Shown here piece after piece: positions 1 to 4,926 of a stretch of 5,158 nt of DNA. Origin of the DNA: Caldora sp. SIO3E6 (GTDB lineage: Bacteria; Cyanobacteriota; Cyanobacteriia; Cyanobacteriales; Coleofasciculaceae). The stretch lies in contig JAAHHL010000599.1 of NCBI GenBank assembly GCA_010672185.1, positions 1 to 5,158 on the forward strand, in the 5' to 3' direction. The notes beneath the pieces are model-generated. The model was not told the origin of the DNA. It did not search any database and worked only from the letters and a program-made list of their open reading frames with translations. Within the stretch, counting starts at the first letter, position 1. Each line of letters opens with the position of its first letter. The translations under genes and the position numbers were made by a program.

Positions 1-483
1 TACCAAAGGTGTTCGCAAATCATGGGTAAGTCGTGAAACAAAGTCTTCTCTTTGACGAGCAATCTGATCCCTTTCATCTACACTCTGCTTGAGGCGCAAA
101 AGCGATCGCACCCTTGCTAGCAACTCCTCCACTTCCACCGGCTTACGAATAAAATCATCCGCCCCCATGTCCAGTCCCTTGACAGCACTAGGTTGATCGT
201 AAGCAGTAATCAGCAAAATTGGGATAAAAGGCAACTTGGGATTTTCCCGGATGCGCTTGGTGACTTCAAAGCCATCCATGTTAGGCATCATCACATCTAG
301 TAATACCAAATCCGGTAGGGTCTCTTCCACTATCTCCAGCGCAGCAACACCATCTGTTGCCAAACTCATTTCATACCCCTCCTCTGCTAGGATGGTTTGC
401 ACGAGAAACAAGTTATCTGGGGAGTCATCCACAATCAGAATTCGCTTATTGTTAGAGAGTTGAAGTAGCTCAGAAAAATTCAT
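1..483 (-). CDS. Response regulator receiver / histidine kinase hybrid, 5' part only
   Basis: This reads from the ATG at 483-481 as 161 uninterrupted codons to base 1, where the window ends in frame. Residues 13-130 form a CheY-like receiver domain. They include the acidic pair D19-D20, the likely phospho-acceptor D63 in LLDVMMPNMDG, the switch T93 and the conserved K114-P115. A short charged linker (about 131-150) leads into SRLTHDLRTPL (150-160), which is a HisKA H-box with H154 as the likely autophosphorylated histidine. The missing part should hold the rest of HisKA and an HATPase domain. The receiver precedes the kinase and there is no membrane segment, so this is probably a soluble phosphorelay protein; its signal and partner are unknown. 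No clear Shine-Dalgarno precedes the start. The start is chosen because it gives a usual N-terminal lead before the receiver. Confidence 0.9.
   Translation of the reverse strand, partial: MNFSELLQLSNNKRILIVDDSPDNLFLVQTILAEEGYEMSLATDGVAALEIVEETLPDLVLLDVMMPNMDGFEVTKRIRENPKLPFIPILLITAYDQPSAVKGLDMGADDFIRKPVEVEELLARVRSLLRLKQSVDERDQIARQREDFVSRLTHDLRTPLV
102..109. repeat. HIP1 octamer GCGATCGC (one of four in the window)
   Basis: This is the palindrome GCGATCGC inside the kinase-hybrid gene. Further exact copies lie at 1848-1855 and 2277-2284 in the ADA-like gene and at 3410-3417 in purA. HIP1 is strongly over-represented in many cyanobacterial genomes, so four copies in about 5 kb support that assignment. 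All four lie inside coding sequence. Confidence 0.85.
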
Positions 484-551
484 AAAAATGGCGGACTAGC
501 AACAAATTTTGTGCAATAAACCCCACAATTCAATACTGCTGGGTTAAGAGA

Positions 552-614
552 AGCTGAGGGAGCTGAGGGAGCTGGGGGAGCTGAGGAAGCTGCGGGAGCT
601 GAGGAAGCTGAGGG
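552..614. repeat. 9-bp tandem array, 7 copies, AGCTGAGGG type
   Basis: There are seven contiguous 9-bp units in exact phase. Three are AGCTGAGGG; the others are AGCTGGGGG, AGCTGCGGG and two AGCTGAGGA. Variation is limited to positions 6 and 9 of the unit. On the leftward transcript the unit reads CCCTCAGCT, with one G per nine bases. The array lies 68 bp upstream of the kinase-hybrid start codon. The copies are similar but not identical, which suggests the array is not very recent. Confidence 0.92.
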
Positions 615-653
615 AGTGTTTAACCATACTGTTAGCAACTAGTGCAACAAGGC

Positions 654-727
654 GGAAATAAACCAGCAGCTTAAAAAGGTAAAAAAGCCTACTAAACAAG
701 CTTTTTTACCACACAAGCTTTATTTCC
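654..727. repeat. Nested inverted repeat, 74 bp
   Basis: Three pairs of complementary arms nest around one centre. They are GGAAATAAA (654-662) with TTTATTTCC (719-727), GCTT (669-672) with AAGC (715-718), and GGTAAAAAAGC (678-688) with GCTTTTTTACC (700-710). That is 24 perfect base pairs separated by small internal loops. The element is longer than an ordinary terminator and its right edge abuts the 7-bp array. It could be a bidirectional terminator, a structured RNA 3' end, or a remnant of a small palindromic element. Confidence 0.7.
678..710 (-). terminator. Probable intrinsic terminator of the DUF1499 transcript
   Basis: There is an 11-bp perfect stem (678-688 with 700-710) and an 11-nt loop. 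On the minus strand the stem is followed directly by TTTTTAAG, which gives the T-run expected of leftward termination. On the plus strand the sequence after the stem is ACACAAGC, so termination rightward is less likely. It lies about 100 nt beyond the DUF1499 stop codon. The stem is AT-rich, which weakens the call. Confidence 0.6.
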
Positions 728-789
728 ACCTACCACCTGCCACCCTACCACCTACCACCTGCCACCTACCACCTACCACCTACCACCTG
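726..789. repeat. 7-bp tandem array, about 9 copies, CCACCTA/CCACCTG
   Basis: There are nine units of CCACCTA or CCACCTG in 7-bp phase, with one extra C in the third unit (740-747). It begins 20 bp beyond the DUF1499 stop codon. The leftward transcript would read TAGGTGG and CAGGTGG units, rich in GG pairs. The unit is a permutation of ACCTACC, which also occurs in the array at 4838-4921. Heptanucleotide tandem repeats of this sort (STRR sequences) are known from filamentous cyanobacteria. Confidence 0.92.
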
Positions 790-809
790 CCTTAAGTATT
801 ACTTTTCAA

Positions 810-1196
810 TTAACCCATTGTAGCTCTAATGGTTTCAATGCGTTTACGGTTCGCTCCCAAGTCTGATTTTCCGAGACGGGAGGCAGAACGAACATGAATC
901 ACCTGGTTACTCTCATCCAGTAAAAATTCCACATCATCGACAAACCCCATCAAACCACTGGTAAACTCCGCGTAGAGGTAATTTTCCGTTTCGGTGATGA
1001 TTTTTGTTCTCTGTTGGCTCTCAATCACGGTTTTGAGTTTAGCCATTGCCTCTGCTGGTGTAGATTGGTAGCTCAAAGGTTCAATACGACATTTTGGGTC
1101 TTGACTTTGGCTATTAACACAATTGGGTGTATTGGGGCAAGAGGCTAGCTTCCCTGACTGCACACCGATATTTGTAGGTCTTTTTCCGGTAAACAT
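810..1196 (-). CDS. DUF1499 family protein
   Basis: This encodes 128 residues and nearly all of it matches the DUF1499 pattern. It has CPNTPNC (20-26), ENYLYAEF (71-78), MGFVDDVEF (83-91) and the basic C-terminal block VRSASRLGKSDLGANRKR (102-119). The biochemical role of DUF1499 is not known to me, and nothing here assigns one. No signal peptide or membrane segment is visible from this start. The ATG at 1196-1194 is the only reasonable start: upstream the frame stays open only through tandem repeats and reaches TGA at 1271-1269 without another ATG. There is no Shine-Dalgarno, because the repeat array ends at the base before the start codon. The gene lies 181 bp downstream of the ADA-like gene on the same strand and could be cotranscribed with it. 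Confidence 0.9.
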   Translation of the reverse strand: MFTGKRPTNIGVQSGKLASCPNTPNCVNSQSQDPKCRIEPLSYQSTPAEAMAKLKTVIESQQRTKIITETENYLYAEFTSGLMGFVDDVEFLLDESNQVIHVRSASRLGKSDLGANRKRIETIRATMG

Positions 1197-1266
1197 TGTT
1201 GTTTGTTGTTTGTTGTTTGTTATTTGTTGTTTGTTGTTGGTTATTTGTTGTTTGTTGTTTGTTGTT
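1197..1266. repeat. 7-bp tandem array, 10 copies, TGTTGTT type
   Basis: There are ten contiguous heptamers in exact phase: eight TGTTGTT, one TGTTATT and one GGTTATT. The array touches the DUF1499 start codon. Read on that gene's strand it is AACAACA repeated, and the 73 bases 1197-1269 contain no G at all on that strand. It would therefore form an unstructured A/C-rich 5' leader. In the DUF1499 frame it has no stop codon. Confidence 0.94.
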
Positions 1267-1279
1267 TGTCAATATTTCC

Positions 1280-1342
1280 CTTGTCCTCCTTGTCCTCCTT
1301 GTCTCCCTTGTCCTCCTTGTCCTCCTTGTCCTCCTCGTCTCC
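1280..1342. repeat. 9-bp tandem array, 7 copies, CTTGTCCTC type
   Basis: There are seven contiguous 9-bp units: five CTTGTCCTC, one CTTGTCTCC and one CTCGTCTCC at the edge. A C/T-only tail (1338-1352) continues beyond the last full unit. On the leftward transcript the unit reads GAGGACAAG, which is purine-rich. The array begins 35 bp after the stop codon of the ADA-like gene. It is separated by 13 bp from the heptamer array that leads into the DUF1499 gene. Confidence 0.92.
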
Positions 1343-1377
1343 CCCTCTCCCCAGGTTTCAGTTTACATGTTCCGGAG

Positions 1378-2421
1378 TTAACTACTAACAGCCAAAGCCT
1401 CTGGTGGCTGCTCCTGCAACAAACCTGTTAACAGAGAAGCGGGACGTTGGCTGTGGGGCCAAGCAAAGGCATGACGGAAGGCAGCATCTTGACAAGCTTC
1501 TAACTGTTCAAAGTTAATCACATCTTGAGTCAATAAGTTCTCATACTCAAAGGGCAAACGGACATTGTGTAAACCTGCATTATCCGTACAAATGGCAATG
1601 TCTACCCCAGCATCAAAACAACGGTCAAACACTAACTTCAGTTCTTTGGTATCATCTAGGGTGCCAGTTTTCAAGTAGGTAGTGGGACAAACTTCCAAGC
1701 ACTGCCCTCGTTGTGCTACCTCCTTTAACAATTCTGGATACTTTAAGGGAATTTGAATCCCATGACCAATACGCATTAAATAAGGCAACAATTCCGGATA
1801 ACAGCCATCAGTAGTTTCGTAGAGATGACCTGTCGTATTTAAACCAAGCGATCGCGCATACTGGTACAAGCCAGCAAATTCGTCCAAACGCTCCGCAAGG
1901 GGGATATCTCCCCCTGCCACATCCACTGCACAAATATACTCCTTCTTCTCAGCAGCTAGGTCAACGATCGCTTTATTCACCGGATAAGGTAGCCTCGAAT
2001 GCATACACAAAATTTGGGCAGTGACAATGGGATACTCCTTCACTCGACTAGCCTGACCGACAGTTTCTACAATTTGTCCCATCTGGTCAATCCTCTCAGA
2101 CTGACTCAATGCCTCAGATGTCCGTAAATAAGGAGTGTAGCGTAACTCCAAATAAGCCAAATTCTCAAAAATGTAAGCGCCACGAATTAGCCGATAGATG
2201 AAGTAGGGTAGAGTTTGGTCTGTTTGTACACTTTCCACTAAGGTGTGCAATTCCAAGTACTCATCGAGAGTATTCCGCGATCGCGTATAAAATTCTTCAA
2301 ATTCTGGATATTCAGGAAAACGATGAGCCAAATCTGCATCTTGGCGTTGAAAGTACCGCCACAGAACACGAGGTACAACAGAACCGCCCAGATGACGGTG
2401 TAACTCAGCATATAACGCCAT
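1378..2421 (-). CDS. Adenosine-deaminase-family metal-dependent hydrolase
   Basis: This 347-residue protein has the amidohydrolase fold signature of adenosine deaminases and about their usual length. Visible motifs are ELHRHLGGS with the metal pair H8/H10, LELRYTP (91-97), AVDVAGGD (165-172), and GHLYE with metal ligand H199 and catalytic-type E202 (spacing as in the HAGE motif). RIGHG (217-221) supplies H220, LEVCPTTYLKTG lies at 242-253, and ICTDNAG (277-283) supplies metal ligand D280. The metal and catalytic set is complete. Two ADA positions that contact the nucleoside differ: HLDG reads HLGG (G12) and TDD reads TDN (N281). The reaction is therefore probably hydrolytic deamination of an adenosine-like compound, but the exact substrate is uncertain. 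The ATG at 2421 starts just before the first metal motif, as usual for the family. No Shine-Dalgarno is evident. It is divergent from purA. Confidence 0.85.
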   Translation of the reverse strand: MALYAELHRHLGGSVVPRVLWRYFQRQDADLAHRFPEYPEFEEFYTRSRNTLDEYLELHTLVESVQTDQTLPYFIYRLIRGAYIFENLAYLELRYTPYLRTSEALSQSERIDQMGQIVETVGQASRVKEYPIVTAQILCMHSRLPYPVNKAIVDLAAEKKEYICAVDVAGGDIPLAERLDEFAGLYQYARSLGLNTTGHLYETTDGCYPELLPYLMRIGHGIQIPLKYPELLKEVAQRGQCLEVCPTTYLKTGTLDDTKELKLVFDRCFDAGVDIAICTDNAGLHNVRLPFEYENLLTQDVINFEQLEACQDAAFRHAFAWPHSQRPASLLTGLLQEQPPEALAVSS

Positions 2422-2474
2422 AAAACTATGATGTGAGAAATGAACTGTAATGTTGCACTTGGGAAAGGACTCAG

Positions 2475-2504
2475 TTGACAGCGGTTACAACAACTGCTGA
2501 TAAT
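2475..2504 (+). promoter_or_regulatory. Sigma70-type promoter of purA
   Basis: A perfect -35 hexamer TTGACA (2475-2480) is followed after 18 bp by GATAAT (2499-2504), which matches five of six -10 positions. Transcription would start near 2511 and give a leader of about 30 nt before the TTG start of purA. I found no comparably good promoter facing left toward the ADA-like gene in the same 120-bp gap. Confidence 0.6.
2479..2499. promoter_or_regulatory. Dyad within the purA promoter spacer, candidate operator
   Basis: CAGCGGTT (2479-2486) and AACTGCTG (2492-2499) are complementary at seven of eight positions around a 5-bp spacer. The 21-bp dyad fills the space between the -35 and -10 hexamers, where a bound repressor would block polymerase. 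An overlapping pair CAGTTG (2472-2477) and CAACTG (2491-2496) is also present. No known cyanobacterial factor site was recognised; it does not fit the NtcA pattern GTA-N8-TAC. Confidence 0.35.
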
Positions 2505-2541
2505 TGAGGATTGTGTAAACTCTAACGTTTTTAAGAAACCC

Positions 2542-3882
2542 TTGGCTAATGTTGTTGTAATCGGAGCCCAGTGGGGTGATGAAGGAAAAGGTAAAATCAC
2601 TGACTTACTCAGTCGGTCAGCAGATGTTGTTGTCCGTTACCAAGGAGGAGTCAATGCTGGGCATACCGTTGTTGTTCAAGGTCAAACCTTTAAACTCCAC
2701 CTAATTCCCTCTGGAATTTTATATCCCAACACCCAGTGCATTATTGCTTCTGGGACGGTGATTGATCCGCAAGTCCTGATTAAAGAAATGGATCAATTAG
2801 AAGCACTGGGTATTTCCACCAAAAATTTGTTCATTTCCGAAACTGCCCATATCACAATGCCTTATCATAGGTTAATCGACCAGGCATCGGAAGAACGTCG
2901 GGGAACCCACAAAATTGGCACGACTGGTCGTGGTATTGGGCCGACTTATGCAGATAAATCAGAGCGGACTGGTATTCGGGTAGTGGATCTGACTGACCCA
3001 GAAGCTCTACGTAAACGCCTAAATTGGACAATTGATTATAAAAACACGATTTTAGAAAAACTGTACAATTTACCGCCCTTAGACCCACAGGAGGTAATTA
3101 AACAGTATCTAGAGTATGCAGAAAGGTTAAAACCTCATGTCGTTGATAGCTCTCTGACAATTGACAGAGCAGTTAAAACAAAACGCAATATTTTATTTGA
3201 AGGGGCTCAAGGAACGCTACTGGATTTGGATCATGGGACTTATCCTTATGTTACCTCCTCCAACCCAGTTGCTGGTGGCGCTTGTGTGGGAGCAGGAGTT
3301 GGTCCAACCATAATTGATAGGGTAATTGGTGTGGCAAAAGCTTACACAACCCGCGTTGGTGAAGGACCCTTTCCCACAGAAATAGGAGGTAAACTAGGAG
3401 AATTGCTCTGCGATCGCGGCGCTGAATTCGGCACCACCACTGGTCGTCGCCGTCGTTGTGGCTGGTTCGATGCCGTTATTGGTCGCTACGCAGTCCGGAT
3501 TAATGGACTTGATTGTTTAGCCATAACCAAACTAGATGTTCTGGACACTCTCGAAGAAATCCAGGTTTGTGTTGCCTACGACATAGATAATCAGCGCTGT
3601 CAGGAATTTCCTAACAATGCTCGATTATTTTCCCGTTGTCAACCCATCTACAAAACCCTACCCGGTTGGCAGCAATCTACCGCTAACTGCCGGTCTCTAG
3701 AAGATTTGCCCAAAAAGGCTCTGGATTATCTCAAATTCCTGGCTGAGTTGATGGAAGTCCCCATTGCGCTAGTATCTTTAGGTGCTAGCCGCGACCAAAC
3801 AATTATTGTTGAAGACCCAATTCATGGTCCAAAACGAGCTTTGTTGGATGCTAACGGGACTCCCGTAACGTCGGTAGTCTAA
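2542..3882 (+). CDS. purA: Adenylosuccinate synthetase
   Basis: PurA makes adenylosuccinate from IMP, aspartate and GTP, the first committed step from IMP to AMP, in the cytosol. The 446-residue protein opens with GAQWGDEGKGK (8-18), including the catalytic D13. NAGH follows with H41, in the same numbering as E. coli. Then come the IMP-binding TTGRGIGPTYADK (127-139), NILFEGAQGTLLD (216-228), TTTGRRRRCGWFDA (298-311), the guanine-binding TKLD (329-332) and GASRDQT (414-420). A tail of about 20 residues past the usual family end looks typical of cyanobacterial members, from memory. The start is TTG at 2542: it gives the canonical MANVVVIGAQWGDEG N-terminus, and no ATG or GTG lies in frame between it and the promoter. 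Only a weak purine stretch (AAGAAA) precedes it. It heads a rightward group with rplY. Confidence 0.97.
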   Translation: MANVVVIGAQWGDEGKGKITDLLSRSADVVVRYQGGVNAGHTVVVQGQTFKLHLIPSGILYPNTQCIIASGTVIDPQVLIKEMDQLEALGISTKNLFISETAHITMPYHRLIDQASEERRGTHKIGTTGRGIGPTYADKSERTGIRVVDLTDPEALRKRLNWTIDYKNTILEKLYNLPPLDPQEVIKQYLEYAERLKPHVVDSSLTIDRAVKTKRNILFEGAQGTLLDLDHGTYPYVTSSNPVAGGACVGAGVGPTIIDRVIGVAKAYTTRVGEGPFPTEIGGKLGELLCDRGAEFGTTTGRRRRCGWFDAVIGRYAVRINGLDCLAITKLDVLDTLEEIQVCVAYDIDNQRCQEFPNNARLFSRCQPIYKTLPGWQQSTANCRSLEDLPKKALDYLKFLAELMEVPIALVSLGASRDQTIIVEDPIHGPKRALLDANGTPVTSVV

Positions 3883-3890
3883 GCTGTTGG

Positions 3891-3962
3891 CGCATTTAAA
3901 TGGTGGATGAGTAGCCACGTTCTAGACGCGGAGATTAGCAAGAAATCATTTAAATGCGTTTT
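3891..3962 (+). terminator. Inverted-repeat element with T-run between purA and rplY
   Basis: CGCATTTAAATG (3891-3902) and CATTTAAATGCG (3947-3958) are perfectly complementary over 12 bp and are followed by TTTT (3959-3962). An outer pair AAGCT (3881-3885) and AGCTT (3963-3967) can extend the stem, and GTGG/CCAC (3903-3906 with 3915-3918) can form a hairpin inside the 44-nt loop. It could terminate purA transcription or act as an attenuator or leader structure for rplY. The long loop is unusual for a simple terminator. Each arm contains the self-complementary CATTTAAATG, so a pair of protein-binding sites is an alternative. Confidence 0.5.
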
Positions 3963-3999
3963 AGCTTAATGTTTGTTGTTTTCTCATCAAGTTACTCAA

Positions 4000-4602
4000 A
4001 TGGAAGTTACAGTTGAATGTCAAAAACGACCAGAAGGCAGTAAACCAAGAGCACTCCGTCGCTCCGGTGTAATCCCAGCTGTCCTTTATGGTCATTCTGG
4101 TACAGAATCAGTTTCTCTGACTATAGGAGCAAAAGTTGTAGAAACTTTGCTCAAGGAAGCCACAATTAATAACACTCTAGTACAGCTTAAAGTTCCTGAA
4201 CTTCCCTGGGAAGGTAAAGCTTTACTAAGGGAAGTTCAAACTCATGCTTGGAAAAGTGAAGTCTATCACCTGAGTTTTTTCTCGGTTGCTTCTCAAGATA
4301 GTCTTGATGTAGTTGTGCCCCTGCAATTTATCGGAGAAGCAGTAGGGGTAAAGCAAGGAGGCATCCTGGAAACGGAACTCACAGAATTGGCGATGCAATG
4401 TTCTCCCACTCAAATCCCAGAATCAATTGATGTGGATATCTCTCAGCTGGAGATTGGAGGGGCTGTGCATGTTCAGGAGCTAGTTTTACCAGAAGGTGCT
4501 ACTGTTCTAGATGACCCGGAAAGAACAGTAGTCAAAATCATTGCTCCAGCGGTAGGAGCAGCAACCTCAGCTGAAGATTCAGAAGAAACTACAGCTGAAT
4601 AA
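4000..4602 (+). CDS. rplY: 50S ribosomal protein L25 (general stress protein Ctc type)
   Basis: L25 binds 5S rRNA in the large ribosomal subunit. The 200-residue product is the long two-domain form. An N-terminal L25 domain covers about 1-96 (VECQKRPEGSKPRALRRSG, VIPAVLYG at 24-31, LREVQTHAWKSEVYHLSFFSV at 76-96). A TL5/Ctc C-terminal domain covers about 100-185 (VVVPLQFIGEA, QGGILETEL, IPESIDVDISQLEIGGAVHV). The protein ends in a low-complexity acidic tail (about 186-200) that is probably disordered. I place the start at ATG 4000. The frame is open upstream to a TTG at 3973, but the extra nine residues do not fit the family, whose proteins begin a few residues before VECQKRPEG. No strong Shine-Dalgarno is present. 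It lies 117 bp after purA; from memory this adjacency recurs in other cyanobacteria (purA sll1823 and rplY sll1824 in Synechocystis). Confidence 0.95.
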   Translation: MEVTVECQKRPEGSKPRALRRSGVIPAVLYGHSGTESVSLTIGAKVVETLLKEATINNTLVQLKVPELPWEGKALLREVQTHAWKSEVYHLSFFSVASQDSLDVVVPLQFIGEAVGVKQGGILETELTELAMQCSPTQIPESIDVDISQLEIGGAVHVQELVLPEGATVLDDPERTVVKIIAPAVGAATSAEDSEETTAE

Positions 4603-4634
4603 AGGAGTTCAGGAGTTTAGCGTTTGACGACGGG

Positions 4635-4725
4635 GGGAATTGGGAATTGGGAATTGGGAATTGGGAATTGGGAATTGGGAATTGGGAATTGGGAATTGGG
4701 AATTGGGAATTGGGAATTGGGAATA
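4635..4725. repeat. 7-bp tandem array, 12 perfect GGGAATT copies plus one variant
   Basis: There are twelve identical GGGAATT units (4635-4718) and a final GGGAATA (4719-4725), preceded by three more G residues (4632-4634). The array begins 32 bp after the rplY stop codon. The plus strand, which is the rplY transcript strand, carries 13 GGG tracts separated by 4-nt AATT loops. This is a classical G-quadruplex pattern. Perfect identity over 12 copies suggests recent expansion or active homogenisation. ATTCC (4733-4737) is complementary to the GGAAT inside the last unit. Confidence 0.96.
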
Positions 4726-4837
4726 GGATAAAATTCCACATCGAAAAAGAAGATGAGCAAACGTGTCAGCTTCCCTTGACTCTTTCTGCCTCGGAGCCTT
4801 GTTTCTTGACAGGAGTTAGGAACCCTGAAATCCCATT

Positions 4838-4921
4838 ACCTAAAACCTAAAACCTAAAACCTAAAACCTAAAACCTAAAACCTACCACCTAACACCTAAC
4901 ACCTACCACCTAACACCTAAT
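4838..4921. repeat. 7-bp tandem array, 12 copies, ACCTAAA then ACCTAAC/ACCTACC
   Basis: There are twelve heptamers in exact phase. Six are ACCTAAA (4838-4879), followed by ACCTACC, ACCTAAC twice, ACCTACC, ACCTAAC and ACCTAAT. ACCTA is invariant and only the last two bases change. The array ends five bases before the ATG of the next gene. Bases 4831-4926 contain no G on the coding strand. The ACCTACC units match those of the array at 726-789. Confidence 0.95.
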
Positions 4922-4926
4922 TACCT

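Larger units (their letters stand above)
484..809. other. Gene-free interval between DUF1499 gene and kinase hybrid
   Basis: These 326 bp hold no credible ORF on either strand. In leftward transcription order they hold a CCACCTA-type 7-bp array (726-789), a nested inverted repeat with a probable terminator (654-727), about 40 bp of unremarkable sequence and a 9-bp array (552-614). About 68 bp of leader then precede the kinase-hybrid start. That leader (484-551) and the stretch 615-653 must contain any promoter of the hybrid gene. I see no convincing -35/-10 pair in either. Confidence 0.7.
4603..4926. other. Gene-free interval between rplY and the adenosine-kinase-like gene
   Basis: These 324 bp hold two tandem arrays (4635-4725 and 4838-4921) separated by about 110 bp of ordinary sequence, and no credible gene. 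The apparent frame starting at 4647 is a by-product of the GGGAATT repeat, which is open in every frame. A TTGACA at 4806-4811 has no matching -10. No hairpin with a T-run follows rplY, so read-through from rplY into the next gene is possible. Confidence 0.7.

Noticed and set aside
236..463. 75-residue plus-strand frame
   Set aside because: It is antisense to the receiver domain, which has clear motifs and an intact frame on the minus strand.
552..789. CRISPR array
   Set aside because: The units are contiguous 7-9 bp tandem repeats with no unique spacers of 30-40 bp.
1267..1272. Minus-strand TTGACA as -35 for the DUF1499 gene
   Set aside because: The following sequence is the AACAACA array, and no hexamer resembling TATAAT lies at the right spacing.
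1123..1431. Plus-strand frames of 61-102 residues rich in Leu/Val/Cys/Pro
   Set aside because: They run across the TGTTGTT and CTTGTCCTC arrays and antisense to the DUF1499 and ADA-like genes. Their hydrophobic appearance comes from repeat composition.
3973..3999. TTG start nine codons upstream of rplY ATG
   Set aside because: The added residues do not fit the L25 N-terminus, and a normal ATG lies in frame just before the conserved VECQKRPEG.
4806..4811. TTGACA as -35 of a promoter for the adenosine-kinase-like gene
   Set aside because: No acceptable -10 hexamer occurs 16-19 bp downstream; the positions hold AATCCC-like sequence.
4647..4850. 67-residue frame with a GIGNWEL repeat
   Set aside because: It is the direct translation of the GGGAATT array, which has no stop in any frame. 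The start is a TTG inside a repeat unit, and the non-repeat remainder matches nothing recognisable.
4838..4921. Plant-telomere-like repeat (CCCTAAA)
   Set aside because: The unit is CCTAAAA, not CCCTAAA, and it changes to ACCTAAC/ACCTACC. It lies inside a bacterial gene cluster and fits cyanobacterial heptamer repeats.
4635..4921. Base pairing between the G-rich and C-rich arrays of one gap
   Set aside because: GGGAATT would need AATTCCC, but the second array is ACCTAAA/ACCTAAC. The paired arrays in the other gaps are not complementary either.
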